64,000 bases of DNA from Echinicola vietnamensis DSM 17526 (GCF_000325705.1 NC_019904.1:814001-878000); one strand, 5' to 3'; positions 40,146 through 50,208 are shown, counted from the stretch's first letter. Program-made: numbers and translations. Notes: a model not told the origin generated them from the sequence alone.

Positions 40146-41450
40146 TTAACCACCGAAGTCGTCAAATCTGATATTTTCTTTGGGAACACCCATATCATCC
40201 AACAGCTTTAAGACTGCTGAGTTCATCAATGGAGGTCCACACAAGTAATATTCTACCTCGTCTGGCTCTGGATGATCCTTCAGGTAATTATCATATAATA
40301 CCTGGTGGATGAACCCTACATAGCCGTCTCCTTCCCTATCCTCCAAGCTCTTCTTTATTTTCCAGTTGTCTTCAGGAAGTGGTTCAGAAAGTCCAATATA
40401 GAAGCGGAAGTTATCAAAATCCTTCTCGATATCCCTGAAGTGAGGCACATAGAACAATTCTTTCTTAGACCTACCTCCATACCAGTAAGACACTTTCCTA
40501 TTGGTCTTTTCAGTATGGAAAAGGTGGAAGATGTGCGATCTCAATGGGGCCATACCTGCACCACCACCGATATAAATCATCTCTCTTTCGGTAGGATTAA
40601 TGTGGAATTCACCATATGGTCCGGAAATTGTCACCTTATCACCTGGCTTACGAGAGAAGACGTAAGATGAACAAACCCCTGGATTTACATCCATCCATTT
40701 GTTATTGGCCCTATCCCATGGTGGGGTGGCAATACGGATGGTCAACATGATGATGTTTCCTTCTGCAGGGTGATTGGCCATGGAGTAAGCTCTGAAAAGC
40801 TCCTCATCATTCTTCATCACCAAATCCCACAAACCGAACTTATCCCAATCACTCTGATAAACATCCTCCGGGTGCTCCAGTTCTGGATGTGGTGTAATGT
40901 CAATATCCTTGAAGTTAACAGTAATTTCAGGAACGTCGATCTGGATATACCCACCAGATTCAAAATCCAATGTCTCTCCTTCAGGAAGTTTCACCTTGAA
41001 TTCTTTGATAAAGGTGGACACGTTGTAGTTAGACAACACTTCACACTCCCATTTTTTGATACCAAAGATCTCTTCGGGGATGCGAATCCTCATATCCTGC
41101 TTCACCTTCACCTGACAGGAAAGTCTTACATTACTTTGTTGCTCGGCCCTGCTGAGGTGCCCTACTTCTGTAGGCAATACTTCTCCACCGCCTTCTTCGA
41201 CCGTACACTTGCACATGGCACAGGTACCGCCACCGCCACAGGCAGAAGGAAGAAAAATCTTCTGACCACCCAAGGTAGATAGCAACGTGGATCCAGCAGA
41301 TGCCACCACCGGATTGGACTCATCTCCATTGATGATAATGTTTACATCTCCTGATGCAACCAGCTTAGACTGGGCAAACAGCAGAATAAAAACAAGTAGC
41401 AATATGATCAAAGTAAATGCTACAATTGACGTAATAATTACTGAACTCAT
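40146..41450 (-). CDS. nqrF: Na+-translocating NADH:quinone reductase subunit F
   Basis: 434 residues. An N-terminal membrane helix (about 5-28) is followed by a 2Fe-2S ferredoxin domain with [14 protein letters not shown] and LSCQVK supplying the four Cys, then an FAD domain ([13 protein letters not shown]) and an NADH domain ([29 protein letters not shown]). It is the entry point of electrons from NADH into the sodium-pumping NQR complex. None of the other five nqr genes is in this window: accD and mscS lie upstream and the ureohydrolase operon downstream, so nqrF is separate from the rest of its operon. A strong terminator follows it. Confidence 0.95.
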   Translation of the reverse strand: MSSVIITSIVAFTLIILLLVFILLFAQSKLVASGDVNIIINGDESNPVVASAGSTLLSTLGGQKIFLPSACGGGGTCAMCKCTVEEGGGEVLPTEVGHLSRAEQQSNVRLSCQVKVKQDMRIRIPEEIFGIKKWECEVLSNYNVSTFIKEFKVKLPEGETLDFESGGYIQIDVPEITVNFKDIDITPHPELEHPEDVYQSDWDKFGLWDLVMKNDEELFRAYSMANHPAEGNIIMLTIRIATPPWDRANNKWMDVNPGVCSSYVFSRKPGDKVTISGPYGEFHINPTEREMIYIGGGAGMAPLRSHIFHLFHTEKTNRKVSYWYGGRSKKELFYVPHFRDIEKDFDNFRFYIGLSEPLPEDNWKIKKSLEDREGDGYVGFIHQVLYDNYLKDHPEPDEVEYYLCGPPLMNSAVLKLLDDMGVPKENIRFDDFGG

Positions 41451-41578
41451 TTAATAAAGCTTTTTCTAGTTCTCTTTCAGTATATAATGTGCCTTTTAAG
41501 GGGCACACAAATATATTTAATATTCCCTAAAATTGCCGTCTGAATGCATAATTTTTAAAGAGAATAATCCTTGCCCGA

Positions 41579-42421
41579 TTATTTCTTCAATAATCTCAGC
41601 AAAGTGGACAATCTGGACTTCAATTGTCGTCTGTCTACGATGAAATCCAAGAACCCATGTTCCAGTACAAACTCAGCACTCTGGAATCCTTTAGGCAGGT
41701 CTTTTCCGATGGTCTCACGAATAACCCGTGGACCTGCAAAACCAATAAGGGCACCAGGTTCGGCAATGTTAAAATCCCCCAGCATCGCATAAGAGGCTGT
41801 CACACCCCCTGTAGTAGGGTCTGTGAGCATGGATATATAAGGAATTTTAGCTTCTGCCAATAATGCAAGCTTCGCAGAGGTCTTTGCCATCTGCATCAAA
41901 CTGAACCCGGCCTCCATCATTCTGGCTCCACCAGACTTTGATATCATCAAAAATGGAATATTGTTTTTCAGGGAGTGGTCTATGGCCCTGGCGATCTTTT
42001 CACCCACTACCGAGCCCATTGATCCGCCGATAAAGCCAAAATCCATACAGGCTACGACAAGGTCTTGACCGTCCAACTTTCCAACGGCCGTTCGGACCGC
42101 ATCTTTCAGGCCTGTCTTATTGATGGTCGCCTCGATACGTGAGGTGTACGGCTTGCTGTCCACAAAATCCAAGGGGTCACCTGAGATCATGTTTTCATCA
42201 AGCTCTTGAAATTCATTGCCATCGAACAATATTTCGAAATACTCCTTAGAGCCTATTTTCACATGATAATCATCATCCGGGCATACATAAGCATTACTCT
42301 TCAGCTCCCGCGTGTGAATGATGTTTCCTTTTGGAGTTTTAAACCAGAGTCCATCCGGTGTATCTTTTTTCTCCTTTGTTGAGGTCTTAATACCTGCGTC
42401 TTTTCTCTTAAACCAAGCCAT
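41579..42421 (-). CDS. accD: Acetyl-CoA carboxylase carboxyltransferase subunit beta
   Basis: 280 residues. It transfers the carboxyl group from biotin to acetyl-CoA in fatty-acid synthesis, with AccA. Carboxyltransferase signatures are [22 protein letters not shown] and [19 protein letters not shown]. The N-terminal zinc ribbon of the E. coli type (CPxC...CPxC) is missing three of four Cys: the sequence reads LWFKTPKG and YVCPDDDYH, so the metal site is lost. I recall this loss in other Bacteroidota AccD proteins, so it may be lineage-wide. accA is not adjacent. No clear terminator follows within the 128-bp gap to nqrF. Confidence 0.94.
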   Translation of the reverse strand: MAWFKRKDAGIKTSTKEKKDTPDGLWFKTPKGNIIHTRELKSNAYVCPDDDYHVKIGSKEYFEILFDGNEFQELDENMISGDPLDFVDSKPYTSRIEATINKTGLKDAVRTAVGKLDGQDLVVACMDFGFIGGSMGSVVGEKIARAIDHSLKNNIPFLMISKSGGARMMEAGFSLMQMAKTSAKLALLAEAKIPYISMLTDPTTGGVTASYAMLGDFNIAEPGALIGFAGPRVIRETIGKDLPKGFQSAEFVLEHGFLDFIVDRRQLKSRLSTLLRLLKK

Positions 42422-42525
42422 ATGTTGAAGTTTTGAGGCTGAAAATTTCTTTTCAGGACTACAAATTTATAGGTAATATCCATTAAATAAAACGAAATGT
42501 AGCATTCTCCTGATCTTGGCTCAAT

Positions 42526-43575
42526 TTAAGTATTTTTTACCTCTTCCGGTTGGCGCATTAAAACCCGTGCTTTTGGTAAGGAATCAGGATATTTCTCCTG
42601 AATATAGGTAATCATTTGCTCCCTCACCAAACAGCGTAAATCAAATGCAGAAGGACTGTCCTTGGCACTCATGAGACAGCGTAGTTCGACGGTACTTTCC
42701 TTCACATCGGTCACCTGAAGCACCTGTACCTTTCTGTCCCACAGGTCAGTACTATCCAGGATTTCTTTGAGTTTTGCCTTTAGGTCCGAAACGGGAATCG
42801 TATGATCCACATATAAAAATACCGTCCCCCAGATATCCGCTGTATTCCGCGTCCAGTTCTGAAAGGGCTTCTCCAAAAAATAATTAATCGGCAGTACCAA
42901 CCTCCGCTGGTCCCAAACACAGACCACCACATAGGTAAAATTAATCTCTTCAATCTTCCCCCATTCTCCTTCCACGACGACCACATCATCAATACGGATA
43001 GGCTGGGTAAAGGCAATTTGAAAACCCGCCAAAAAATTGGCAATGGACTTTTGGGCTGCCAAACCAATAATGATACCGGCCACCCCTGCTGATGTCAACA
43101 ACCCTTGCCCAAGCTTCTTGGCCTCATCAAAATGCATCATAATTGCAGAAAAAGCCACAATGAAAACGATGGCCACTATTATTTTTTGGATAAAGGTCAC
43201 CTGCGTGTAGAGGCTACGCTCACGAAGATTGTCCAGCTTTGCGTAGGAATGGCTGTCCAGAAAAGCGAACTTCAACAACTTGACCAAGGATGTCAAAATC
43301 CAAGTGAGGTTGATGATAAACAGGATCTGAAAAATCTTAAATTGGCTAAAATAGGCCCACCCTTCAGGTGAAATATACGGCTCAAGCACTGGGAAAAGCA
43401 CAAAAAACAACCCCCACTTTATAGAATTGCTCATTTGAGCCATGGCTTTCTCTCCAGCCTGGGAACTCGGCTTGTAGAAGAGTTTGACCACTGGCTTGAA
43501 AACAAACCACAGCAATAAGTGCGCTCCCACAAGCAAGGCTAATCCAAGAAGGATAAAATATAGCTTTTCATCCAT
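42526..43575 (-). CDS. MscS-family mechanosensitive ion channel
   Basis: 349 residues. Three or more membrane helices span about 4-30, 55-80, 85-110 and 130-150. The pore helix region follows (TSAGVAGIIIGLAAQKSIANFLAG), the small-residue-rich TM3 typical of MscS, then the beta domain (TQPIRIDDVVVVEGEWGKIEEI) and a C-terminal alpha/beta domain ending near residue 345. It opens on membrane tension to relieve osmotic stress. It lacks the large periplasmic domains of MscK/MscM. The gap to accD is 104 bp on the same strand; co-transcription is possible. Confidence 0.9.
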   Translation of the reverse strand: MDEKLYFILLGLALLVGAHLLLWFVFKPVVKLFYKPSSQAGEKAMAQMSNSIKWGLFFVLFPVLEPYISPEGWAYFSQFKIFQILFIINLTWILTSLVKLLKFAFLDSHSYAKLDNLRERSLYTQVTFIQKIIVAIVFIVAFSAIMMHFDEAKKLGQGLLTSAGVAGIIIGLAAQKSIANFLAGFQIAFTQPIRIDDVVVVEGEWGKIEEINFTYVVVCVWDQRRLVLPINYFLEKPFQNWTRNTADIWGTVFLYVDHTIPVSDLKAKLKEILDSTDLWDRKVQVLQVTDVKESTVELRCLMSAKDSPSAFDLRCLVREQMITYIQEKYPDSLPKARVLMRQPEEVKNT

Positions 43576-43800
43576 TTTAGAATATTTTTGGTAAGAAATG
43601 AATTTGCTAGGTTACTGGGTTTGACCCTCACAGGCCGGCTGGATACACTGTTAATCAACGCATTCGACTAACAGAAACTTCAGAAGTCAAAATAGATTAA
43701 TTACATTTGTCGGTTAAATGATATATCGAAAAGATAGACCGCAAACCAACGCTGTCACCACATAATATACAGACAACCAACCATAAATCCAAAGTCACAC

Positions 43801-45435
43801 ATGTCCCTCGCCCCGCTCTTACTCCTTGCCGCGATCACGCTCATTGCCGCTTATTTCATATACGGGAAGTTTGTTTTCAAGAAATTTGATATCCGCAACA
43901 GCCATGTTACCCCTTCCCACAAATACCAAGATGGAGTAGATTATGAGCCAAGCAGACCCATCGTCGTGTTAGGGCACCACTTCGCCTCCATTGCGGGAGC
44001 AGGCCCTATTGTGGGTCCGATCATTGCCGTAACTTTTGGGTGGATTCCAGCGGTAATTTGGATTTTGGTAGGAGGGATTTTTTTTGGTGCAGTACATGAT
44101 CTGGGCAGTATGGTGGCCTCCCTACGCAGCGAAGGTAAATCCATTGGCACCATCATCAAACAAAATATTGGCCAAAGCGGCAAACAGCTTTTTATGTTAT
44201 TTAGCTTTTCCACCCTCATTTTGGTGATAGCTGTCTTTGCGGACATCATTGCCAAAACCTTCATCAATAATCCTGGCGTAGCATCTGCATCAATCCTCTT
44301 TATCCTATTGGCGATCGTTTTCGGCTTGATCAATAAAATGGTAGCCCATCGAAAAAGCCTGTTTTTACTGACCTCGGTAGTCGGAGTAGGACTGATGTAT
44401 TACTTCGTTTATTTGGGCATGCAGCTGCCCTTTGAGCTGGACTATAAAGTGTGGCTTTACGTCCTCTTGGCCTATGCCTTTATCGCTTCTGTGACACCTG
44501 TATCCTTATTGCTACAGCCACGGGATTACCTTAATAGCTTTCTCCTCTATGGGCTTATCATTTTTGCCGTACTGGGCATCTTTTATGCCAACCCAGACAT
44601 CAAAATGGACCATCAGATTCACCTGGCTTCTGATAACCTTGGCTATTTATTTCCTGTCCTATTTGTGACCATTGCCTGTGGGGCGATCAGTGGATTCCAT
44701 AGCTTGGTGGCTTCCGGAACCACCTCCAAGCAGATCGACAAAGAAGGAGATGCCAAAATCGTGGGCTTCGGAGGAATGCTCATTGAATCATTTCTTGCCA
44801 TCATTTCAGTAGGGGCAGTGATCATTCTTAGCCGGGAAGAATATACCATGGCCTTATCGGCCAAAGGGCCTGTCACAATGTTTTCGGATGGCCTGGGAGC
44901 GATGATGGCCAGCCTAGGGATTCCTGAGGAGCTGGCGGTGAGCTTTGTGGCCCTCACGGTGTCGGCCTTTGCACTGACGACCCTTGACACTTGTACCCGG
45001 CTGGCACGCTTTACTTTTCAGGAGTATTTTGAAGGTGCAAAGGGCCCCGTTGGAAAAACATTTGCCTCCAACAGATACATCAGCACGAGCATTGTCGTGA
45101 TACTTTCAATACTCTTGATAAGCTCTGGAGGATTTACGACGCTATGGCCGATATTTGGCTCCGCCAATCAATTACTTGCTGCCCTCGCCTTGCTTGCGGT
45201 AGCGGTTTGGCTGATCAAAAAGAACGTAAACGCCACGTTCGTCATCATACCGATGTTTTTCATGTTTACCGTGACCCTCACGTCATTGGGGATATTCGCA
45301 TGGAAAAATTTTCAGGAAAAAGCCTATATCCTGACCACCATTGCCGGTGGCTTGTTCATACTTTCTGTGGTACTGATCATTCTGGCCAAGAAAAGTTTGG
45401 CTTCGCATGCTCCCTTATCTGCCTCCCAAAATTAA
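43801..45435 (+). CDS. cstA: Carbon starvation protein CstA-family peptide/pyruvate transporter
   Basis: 544 residues with about 16 membrane helices. CstA signatures are YEPSRPIVVLGHHFASIAGAGPIVGP near residue 45 and the GAVHDLGSMVASLR segment near 100. SGFHSLVASGTTSKQI is the second family signature. It imports peptides or pyruvate, usually when carbon is scarce. At 544 residues it is the shorter form without the E. coli C-terminal extension. It is alone on its transcript, with an upstream gap of 225 bp in which no strong promoter match was found. The following gene starts 84 bp after the stop. Confidence 0.92.
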   Translation: MSLAPLLLLAAITLIAAYFIYGKFVFKKFDIRNSHVTPSHKYQDGVDYEPSRPIVVLGHHFASIAGAGPIVGPIIAVTFGWIPAVIWILVGGIFFGAVHDLGSMVASLRSEGKSIGTIIKQNIGQSGKQLFMLFSFSTLILVIAVFADIIAKTFINNPGVASASILFILLAIVFGLINKMVAHRKSLFLLTSVVGVGLMYYFVYLGMQLPFELDYKVWLYVLLAYAFIASVTPVSLLLQPRDYLNSFLLYGLIIFAVLGIFYANPDIKMDHQIHLASDNLGYLFPVLFVTIACGAISGFHSLVASGTTSKQIDKEGDAKIVGFGGMLIESFLAIISVGAVIILSREEYTMALSAKGPVTMFSDGLGAMMASLGIPEELAVSFVALTVSAFALTTLDTCTRLARFTFQEYFEGAKGPVGKTFASNRYISTSIVVILSILLISSGGFTTLWPIFGSANQLLAALALLAVAVWLIKKNVNATFVIIPMFFMFTVTLTSLGIFAWKNFQEKAYILTTIAGGLFILSVVLIILAKKSLASHAPLSASQN

Positions 45436-45519
45436 CCCCTGCTATTCAAGGCATTTTGGATCAGATTTTGCGCTCATTAATTATTGTTATTATCTTAAGT
45501 GAAATAATTTATATATCAA

Positions 45520-46314
45520 ATGCATTTTACAAATATTAAAAAGCATTCAAAGGCAAAACATGCATGGCTACTGATTGTCGGAATGTTACTGATCACCACC
45601 TCGTGTTTTAAGGATAATGAGGTGGATGAGCGGGTGCAGAGCATCAGGGCAGCAAAACGTCCACCCGGCGTTTCTGCACATGAAATATTATCTTCCGAAA
45701 CGTATAAAAGTATCAAGCTGGAAATTCACCACATGGAGGGATATCCCCTCAGTTCATCCACGGCTTCCACTGTCATCAATTGGCTGGAAGGCTTGGTAAA
45801 CAAACCCATGGGCATTCAGCTGGTCACCAAAGCCATCCCCGCAAAAGGGAAAGAAAAATACAGTGTTCAAGACGTTCGCGACATCGAAGATGAAAACAGA
45901 ACGGCCTATAATACCGGAGAGGAGCTTGGCCTATACATCCTAATCGTAGACGGCTACTTCGAAAAAGATACCGAAACAGAAGCCAGTTTAGGCTTTGCCC
46001 ACCGAAATACTTCAATTGTCCTGTTGGGCAAGCGGATGGCAGAAAACTCCAACCGCTTGGGCAAACCGGACAAGGACCGACTTGAAATCACTGTTTTGGA
46101 GCATGAGCTGGGGCATCTACTGGGACTGGTCAATCTCGGCACAGAAATGACCACTGATCACGAAGACCATGAATATGGCGGGCACTGTGACAATGAAGAT
46201 TGCCTTATGTACTGGGCAGTGGAAACCAACAACATCTTTAACACCTTAAATCAGCCTATTCCTACGCTGGACGAAAACTGTCGAAACGACCTTAAGGCAA
46301 ATGGCGGTCGATAA
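45520..46314 (+). CDS. Metzincin-type zinc metalloprotease lipoprotein
   Basis: 264 residues. A basic N-terminus, hydrophobic core and lipobox (ITTSC, lipidated Cys 29) mark a lipoprotein. The zinc site is EHELGHLLGLVNLG near residue 195 (H-E-x-x-H-x-x-G), followed by TTDHEDHEYGGHCDNEDCLMYW, whose downstream His and C-L-M-Y Met-turn resemble archaemetzincin-like and other metzincin proteases. C-terminal Cys residues may form disulfides outside the cytoplasm. It probably cleaves proteins at the outer membrane or cell surface; the substrate is unknown. It follows cstA by 84 bp. Confidence 0.78.
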   Translation: MHFTNIKKHSKAKHAWLLIVGMLLITTSCFKDNEVDERVQSIRAAKRPPGVSAHEILSSETYKSIKLEIHHMEGYPLSSSTASTVINWLEGLVNKPMGIQLVTKAIPAKGKEKYSVQDVRDIEDENRTAYNTGEELGLYILIVDGYFEKDTETEASLGFAHRNTSIVLLGKRMAENSNRLGKPDKDRLEITVLEHELGHLLGLVNLGTEMTTDHEDHEYGGHCDNEDCLMYWAVETNNIFNTLNQPIPTLDENCRNDLKANGGR

Positions 46315-46518
46315 CGCCCTAAAATTGCCGTTGACTATGCAATAATGTAAAACTTTTCGAAATGCCTGTATCTCCTTACGCCCCTATCCGATTGCCCGGA
46401 TCAAGCGATAATAATGAAGTACTTTTACGAGGACATTACAAATGCCTTTCCCTGCAGTCCACATTTCAAATGCGTAGATGATGAATTTGGTTATCAGAAC
46501 AAGGTTACGCCGCCAAAG

Positions 46519-46549
46519 CCAACACGCATTTGGTGCCTTTGGGACGTTA
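46519..46549 (+). repeat. 31-bp shared segment, copy 1
   Basis: CCAACACGCATTTGGTGCCT followed by TTGGGACGTTA. It matches the reverse complement of 50178-50208 at 27 of 31 positions by hand count. Confidence 0.6.
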
Positions 46550-46582
46550 TGGCATGTTTAATTTACCCGTGGATTCACCATT

Positions 46583-46613
46583 AACTGGCAGCCCCCAACT
46601 TTTCTGCCTGAAT
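46583..46613 (+). repeat. Short dispersed motif, copy D
   Basis: AACTGGCAGCCCCCAACTTT then TCTGCCTGAAT; related to copies at 2540, 11413 and 50442. Confidence 0.5.
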
Positions 46614-46646
46614 AAATTTCTTGCCATTAGCATTAAGGATAAAAAC

Positions 46647-46677
46647 GAAAAAAGGAGCCCAGAATGAGCTCCTTTTT
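46647..46677 (-). terminator. Terminator of the carB-DUF4834 transcript
   Basis: AAAAAGGAGC and GCTCCTTTTT pair around CCAGAATGA, with A and T runs on both sides. It lies 28 bp after the stop of the DUF4834 gene. Confidence 0.88.
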
Positions 46678-46704
46678 GAATATTGAAATTTGGTGAATCC
46701 TACA

Positions 46705-46959
46705 TTAATCTTTCACCTCTTCATAATCGACGTATTCACCGCCTTTGATATCCTTACTTCTTCTTTCATCATAAGACTTTGGCACGTAGTCCACATGTAT
46801 GTCTCCATCGTCGTTGGCCCTTCGTTGCGCTTGCTCCTGCTCTTTGGCAGCTTGGTTTACCTGCTGGGCAAAGCGTGCCAATTTAGACCTTAGGAAATAA
46901 CGAACCAGTTGCCCAAGCAACCACCCAACGCCAAGAACTATTAAAAGAAATTTAATCAA
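46705..46959 (-). CDS. DUF4834-like small membrane protein
   Basis: 84 residues. One membrane helix at the N-terminus (IKFLLIVLGVGWLLGQLVRYFL) is followed by a charged, probably coiled segment (QQVNQAAKEQEQAQRRAND) and an acidic tail (EYVDYEEVKD). This fits DUF4834, a family of small Bacteroidota proteins of unknown function. It follows carB by 23 bp and shares its terminator, so it is translated from the carB transcript. No link to pyrimidine synthesis is known to me. Confidence 0.75.
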   Translation of the reverse strand: MIKFLLIVLGVGWLLGQLVRYFLRSKLARFAQQVNQAAKEQEQAQRRANDDGDIHVDYVPKSYDERRSKDIKGGEYVDYEEVKD

Positions 46960-46982
46960 AACGATGTAATTTTTGTTGACAA

Positions 46983-49802
46983 TTATCGACTAAGATAAAG
47001 GTTTCTCTCTGAGTAAATCTTCAAGAAGTAATCATCCATCAAATCGTCGATGAAGTAAATTGCCTCTCCGGTAGATTTCATCTCAGGTCCCAACTCTTTA
47101 TTCACGTTAGGGAATTTATGGAAAGAGAAAACCGGCTCTTTGATAGCATAACCTTTTTTGTAAGGTTTAAATTCAAAGTCGGTTACTTTATTTTCACCCA
47201 ACATCACTTTTACGGCATAATTGACATAAGGTTCTTTGTATGCCTTACAAATGAACGGTACCGTCCTTGAAGCCCGAGGGTTGGCCTCGATCACATACAC
47301 TTTGTCATCTTTTACCGCAAACTGGATATTGATGAGCCCTTTGGTCTTAAGCGCCAAGGCAATCTTCTCGGTAAAGGTTTCAATTTGCCTCACCACCAAG
47401 TCACCCAAATTGTAAGGAGGCAATACGGCATAAGAGTCACCAGAGTGGATCCCTGCCGGCTCAATGTGCTGCATGATACCGATGATGTATACATTTTCTC
47501 CATCACAAATGGCATCTGCCTCTGCCTCAATGGCTCCTTCAAGGAAGTGATCCAGCAGAATTTCATTGTCAGGAATATCCTTCAACACTTCCACGACGTG
47601 TTGCTCCAATTCTTTTTCATTGATGACAATCTTCATCCCTTGTCCACCAAGAACGTAAGAAGGTCTTACCAACAGTGGGAAGCCAATGGTCTTGCATAGC
47701 TCCAACGCCTCATCGGTGCTGTGGATGGTTCCGAACTCAGGGTAAGGGACATCGTTTTCCTTTAACAAGCTGGAAAATTCCCCACGATCTTCGGCAAGGT
47801 CAAGGGCCTCAAAGCTGGTCCCCAGGATTTTGATGCCATATTTTTCGAGCTTTTCGGCCAGCTTAAGTGCCGTCTGCCCACCAAGCTGCACGATCACGCC
47901 TTCAGGCTTTTCATGCAAAATGATTTCGTAGATATGCTCCCAGAATACCGGCTCAAAATAAAGTTTATCCGCGATGTCAAAGTCCGTCGAAACCGTCTCT
48001 GGGTTACAGTTGATCATGATGGTTTCGTAGCCACACTCCTTAGCAGCCAAGACGCCATGAACACATGAATAGTCAAATTCGATCCCTTGGCCTACCCGGT
48101 TAGGACCTGACCCCAACACGATCACTTTTTTGCGATCAGACACCTGTGATTCGTTTTCTTCCCCAAAAGAAGAATAATAATAAGGGGTCTGGGCTTCAAA
48201 TTCAGCGGCACAGGTATCCACCAGCTTATAAACCCGCTTGATTCCCATTTCATCCCTTCGCTTATTGAAAACCTCGCTTTCGAGGCAGCCCAACAGGTGG
48301 GCAATCTGCCGATCTGCATAGCCTTTGTGTTTGGCCAGCATCATCAAGTCCTTTGGAATGGTATCCAAGGTGTATTTGTCAAGGGTTATGTCCAAATGAA
48401 CCAGTTCCTCGATTTGCTTAAGGAACCATTTATCGATCTTGGTAAGATCGTGAATGGTCCTAAAGGAAATGCCCAGCTTAAAGGCATCATAGATATGGAA
48501 AAGCCTGTTCCAACTTGGGTGCTCCAAGCTGTACAGGATTTGTTCTTGGTTCTTCAGCTCCTTCCCATCAGCGCCAAGGCCGTTACGCTTGATTTCCAGC
48601 GACTGACAGGCCTTTTGCAGGGCTTCCTGGAAGTTCCCTCCAATGCCCATTACTTCACCTACCGCTTTCATGGAAAGCCCTAGACGACGGTCAGATCCCT
48701 TGAACTTATCAAAATTCCAGCGAGGGATTTTAACAATCACATAGTCAATGGCCGGTTCGAAAAATGCAGAAGTACTGCCGGTAATGGAGTTTTTAAGCTC
48801 ATCTAAGTTATAGCCAATGGCCAATTTAGCGGCTACTTTGGCGATCGGGTAACCAGTGGCCTTTGATGCCAAGGCCGATGAACGGGATACCCGTGGGTTA
48901 ATCTCAATACCAATAATGGTCTGATTGTCTGGGCTTACGGAAAACTGCACGTTACAACCACCTGCAAAATTGCCGATGCCATTCATCATCTTGATGGCAA
49001 GATTCCTCATCTCCTGATAAACTGTATCCGGAAGGGTCATGGCAGGCGCCACAGTAATGGAATCCCCAGTATGGACACCCATCGGATCAAAGTTCTCAAT
49101 AGAACAGATCACGACCATATTGCCCAAACTGTCCCTTAACACTTCCAACTCATATTCCTTCCATCCAAGGATACTTTGCTCAATCAGCACTTCGTGGGTC
49201 GGAGAAGCTTTCAGCCCGCTCATCAGGGCATTTTCAAACTCCTCTTCCTTTTCCACAAAACCACCACCAGTACCACCAAGCGTATACGATGGTCTGATCA
49301 CCAACGGAAAGCCAATTTCTTGGGCGATTTCTTTGCCTTGTAGGAAAGATGTGGCCGTTTTACCAATACAAACCCCGACATTGAGCTCCTCCAAAAGTGC
49401 TTTGAATTTCTCACGGTTTTCAGCGGTTTCGATGGCATCGATATCCACACCGATCATCCTGACCTTGAACCTATCCCAGATCCCCGCTTTATCGGCCTCG
49501 ATGGCCAAGTTTAACGCTGTCTGACCTCCCATGGTCGGAAGTACACAGTCAATATCAGGATGCTCTTCTAAAATTTTTACAAGAGACTTTTTCTCCAGTG
49601 GAAGCAGGTAAACATTGTCTGCAGTAACCGGATCGGTCATGATTGTCGCCGGATTGGAGTTGATCAGCGTGACGGTAATCCCTTCTTCTCGGAGGGATCG
49701 CGCGGCCTGTGATCCAGAATAATCAAATTCACAGGCTTGGCCAATTACGATCGGACCACTTCCAATAATCAGTACATGTTTAATGCTATTGTCTTTAGGC
49801 AT
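46983..49802 (-). CDS. carB: Carbamoyl-phosphate synthase large subunit (lacking the C-terminal allosteric domain)
   Basis: 939 residues. It makes carbamoyl phosphate for pyrimidine and arginine synthesis. Two ATP-grasp halves are present: SGPIVIGQACEFDYSG starts the first and LGSGPNRVGQGIEFDYSC the second; each has its own SYVLGG or SYTLGG loop and ATP-binding Glu-Asn region. The E. coli protein (about 1070) has a further 130-residue MGS-like allosteric domain. Here the protein ends at NLYLSR directly after the second ATP-grasp region. A possible -7 box (TAATTTTG, minus, 49850-49857) lies about 48 bp upstream. carA is not adjacent. Confidence 0.94.
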   Translation of the reverse strand: MPKDNSIKHVLIIGSGPIVIGQACEFDYSGSQAARSLREEGITVTLINSNPATIMTDPVTADNVYLLPLEKKSLVKILEEHPDIDCVLPTMGGQTALNLAIEADKAGIWDRFKVRMIGVDIDAIETAENREKFKALLEELNVGVCIGKTATSFLQGKEIAQEIGFPLVIRPSYTLGGTGGGFVEKEEEFENALMSGLKASPTHEVLIEQSILGWKEYELEVLRDSLGNMVVICSIENFDPMGVHTGDSITVAPAMTLPDTVYQEMRNLAIKMMNGIGNFAGGCNVQFSVSPDNQTIIGIEINPRVSRSSALASKATGYPIAKVAAKLAIGYNLDELKNSITGSTSAFFEPAIDYVIVKIPRWNFDKFKGSDRRLGLSMKAVGEVMGIGGNFQEALQKACQSLEIKRNGLGADGKELKNQEQILYSLEHPSWNRLFHIYDAFKLGISFRTIHDLTKIDKWFLKQIEELVHLDITLDKYTLDTIPKDLMMLAKHKGYADRQIAHLLGCLESEVFNKRRDEMGIKRVYKLVDTCAAEFEAQTPYYYSSFGEENESQVSDRKKVIVLGSGPNRVGQGIEFDYSCVHGVLAAKECGYETIMINCNPETVSTDFDIADKLYFEPVFWEHIYEIILHEKPEGVIVQLGGQTALKLAEKLEKYGIKILGTSFEALDLAEDRGEFSSLLKENDVPYPEFGTIHSTDEALELCKTIGFPLLVRPSYVLGGQGMKIVINEKELEQHVVEVLKDIPDNEILLDHFLEGAIEAEADAICDGENVYIIGIMQHIEPAGIHSGDSYAVLPPYNLGDLVVRQIETFTEKIALALKTKGLINIQFAVKDDKVYVIEANPRASRTVPFICKAYKEPYVNYAVKVMLGENKVTDFEFKPYKKGYAIKEPVFSFHKFPNVNKELGPEMKSTGEAIYFIDDLMDDYFLKIYSERNLYLSR

Positions 49803-50177
49803 GCTTAGAGAGGTTTGGAATAAGAATTTTACTTATGGCTAAATTGGTGCAAAATTAAGTAAAATATTGAAAGTAGCAGGGATTCTCGTAAAAAACATTC
49901 CCCTTTCGGGGGATATTTTATATCCATTGTCCACGTCCGATCAAAACAATTCAAGGCCAAATCGTTACTTCTCCCACTAAAATTCCACCATACAAGCTCA
50001 AAAGACCACTTTAACCAAACCCGTAAGGTAATGATGCCATGATCATCCCCATGCGTATGCGGCAAAGATTTCTGCTGCCTTGGCCGGAATGGGCGAGGCA
50101 TCCAAGCCTAAATGTGGAGCATAAAAATCCGCAACGATAGTCCAAAAAAACATCATCACGGATAAATAGAATTCCTA

Positions 50178-50208
50178 CAACGTCCCAAAGACACCAAGTG
50201 CATGTTGG
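50178..50208 (-). repeat. 31-bp shared segment, copy 2
   Basis: Reverse-complement partner of 46519-46549 (27 of 31 positions). Confidence 0.6.

Larger units (their letters stand above)
46315..46646. other. Intergenic region with shared short repeats
   Basis: No supported gene. A 56-codon open frame (46411-46581) ends in the stretch WCLWDV, which is also read in an unrelated frame at 50.2 kb because both fall on the same 31-bp repeat. The region carries that repeat (46519-46549) and copy D of the short dispersed motif (46583-46613). Confidence 0.6.

Noticed and set aside
46411..46581. Possible 56-residue protein
   Set aside because: Ends in repeat-derived sequence and has no conserved features or expression signals.
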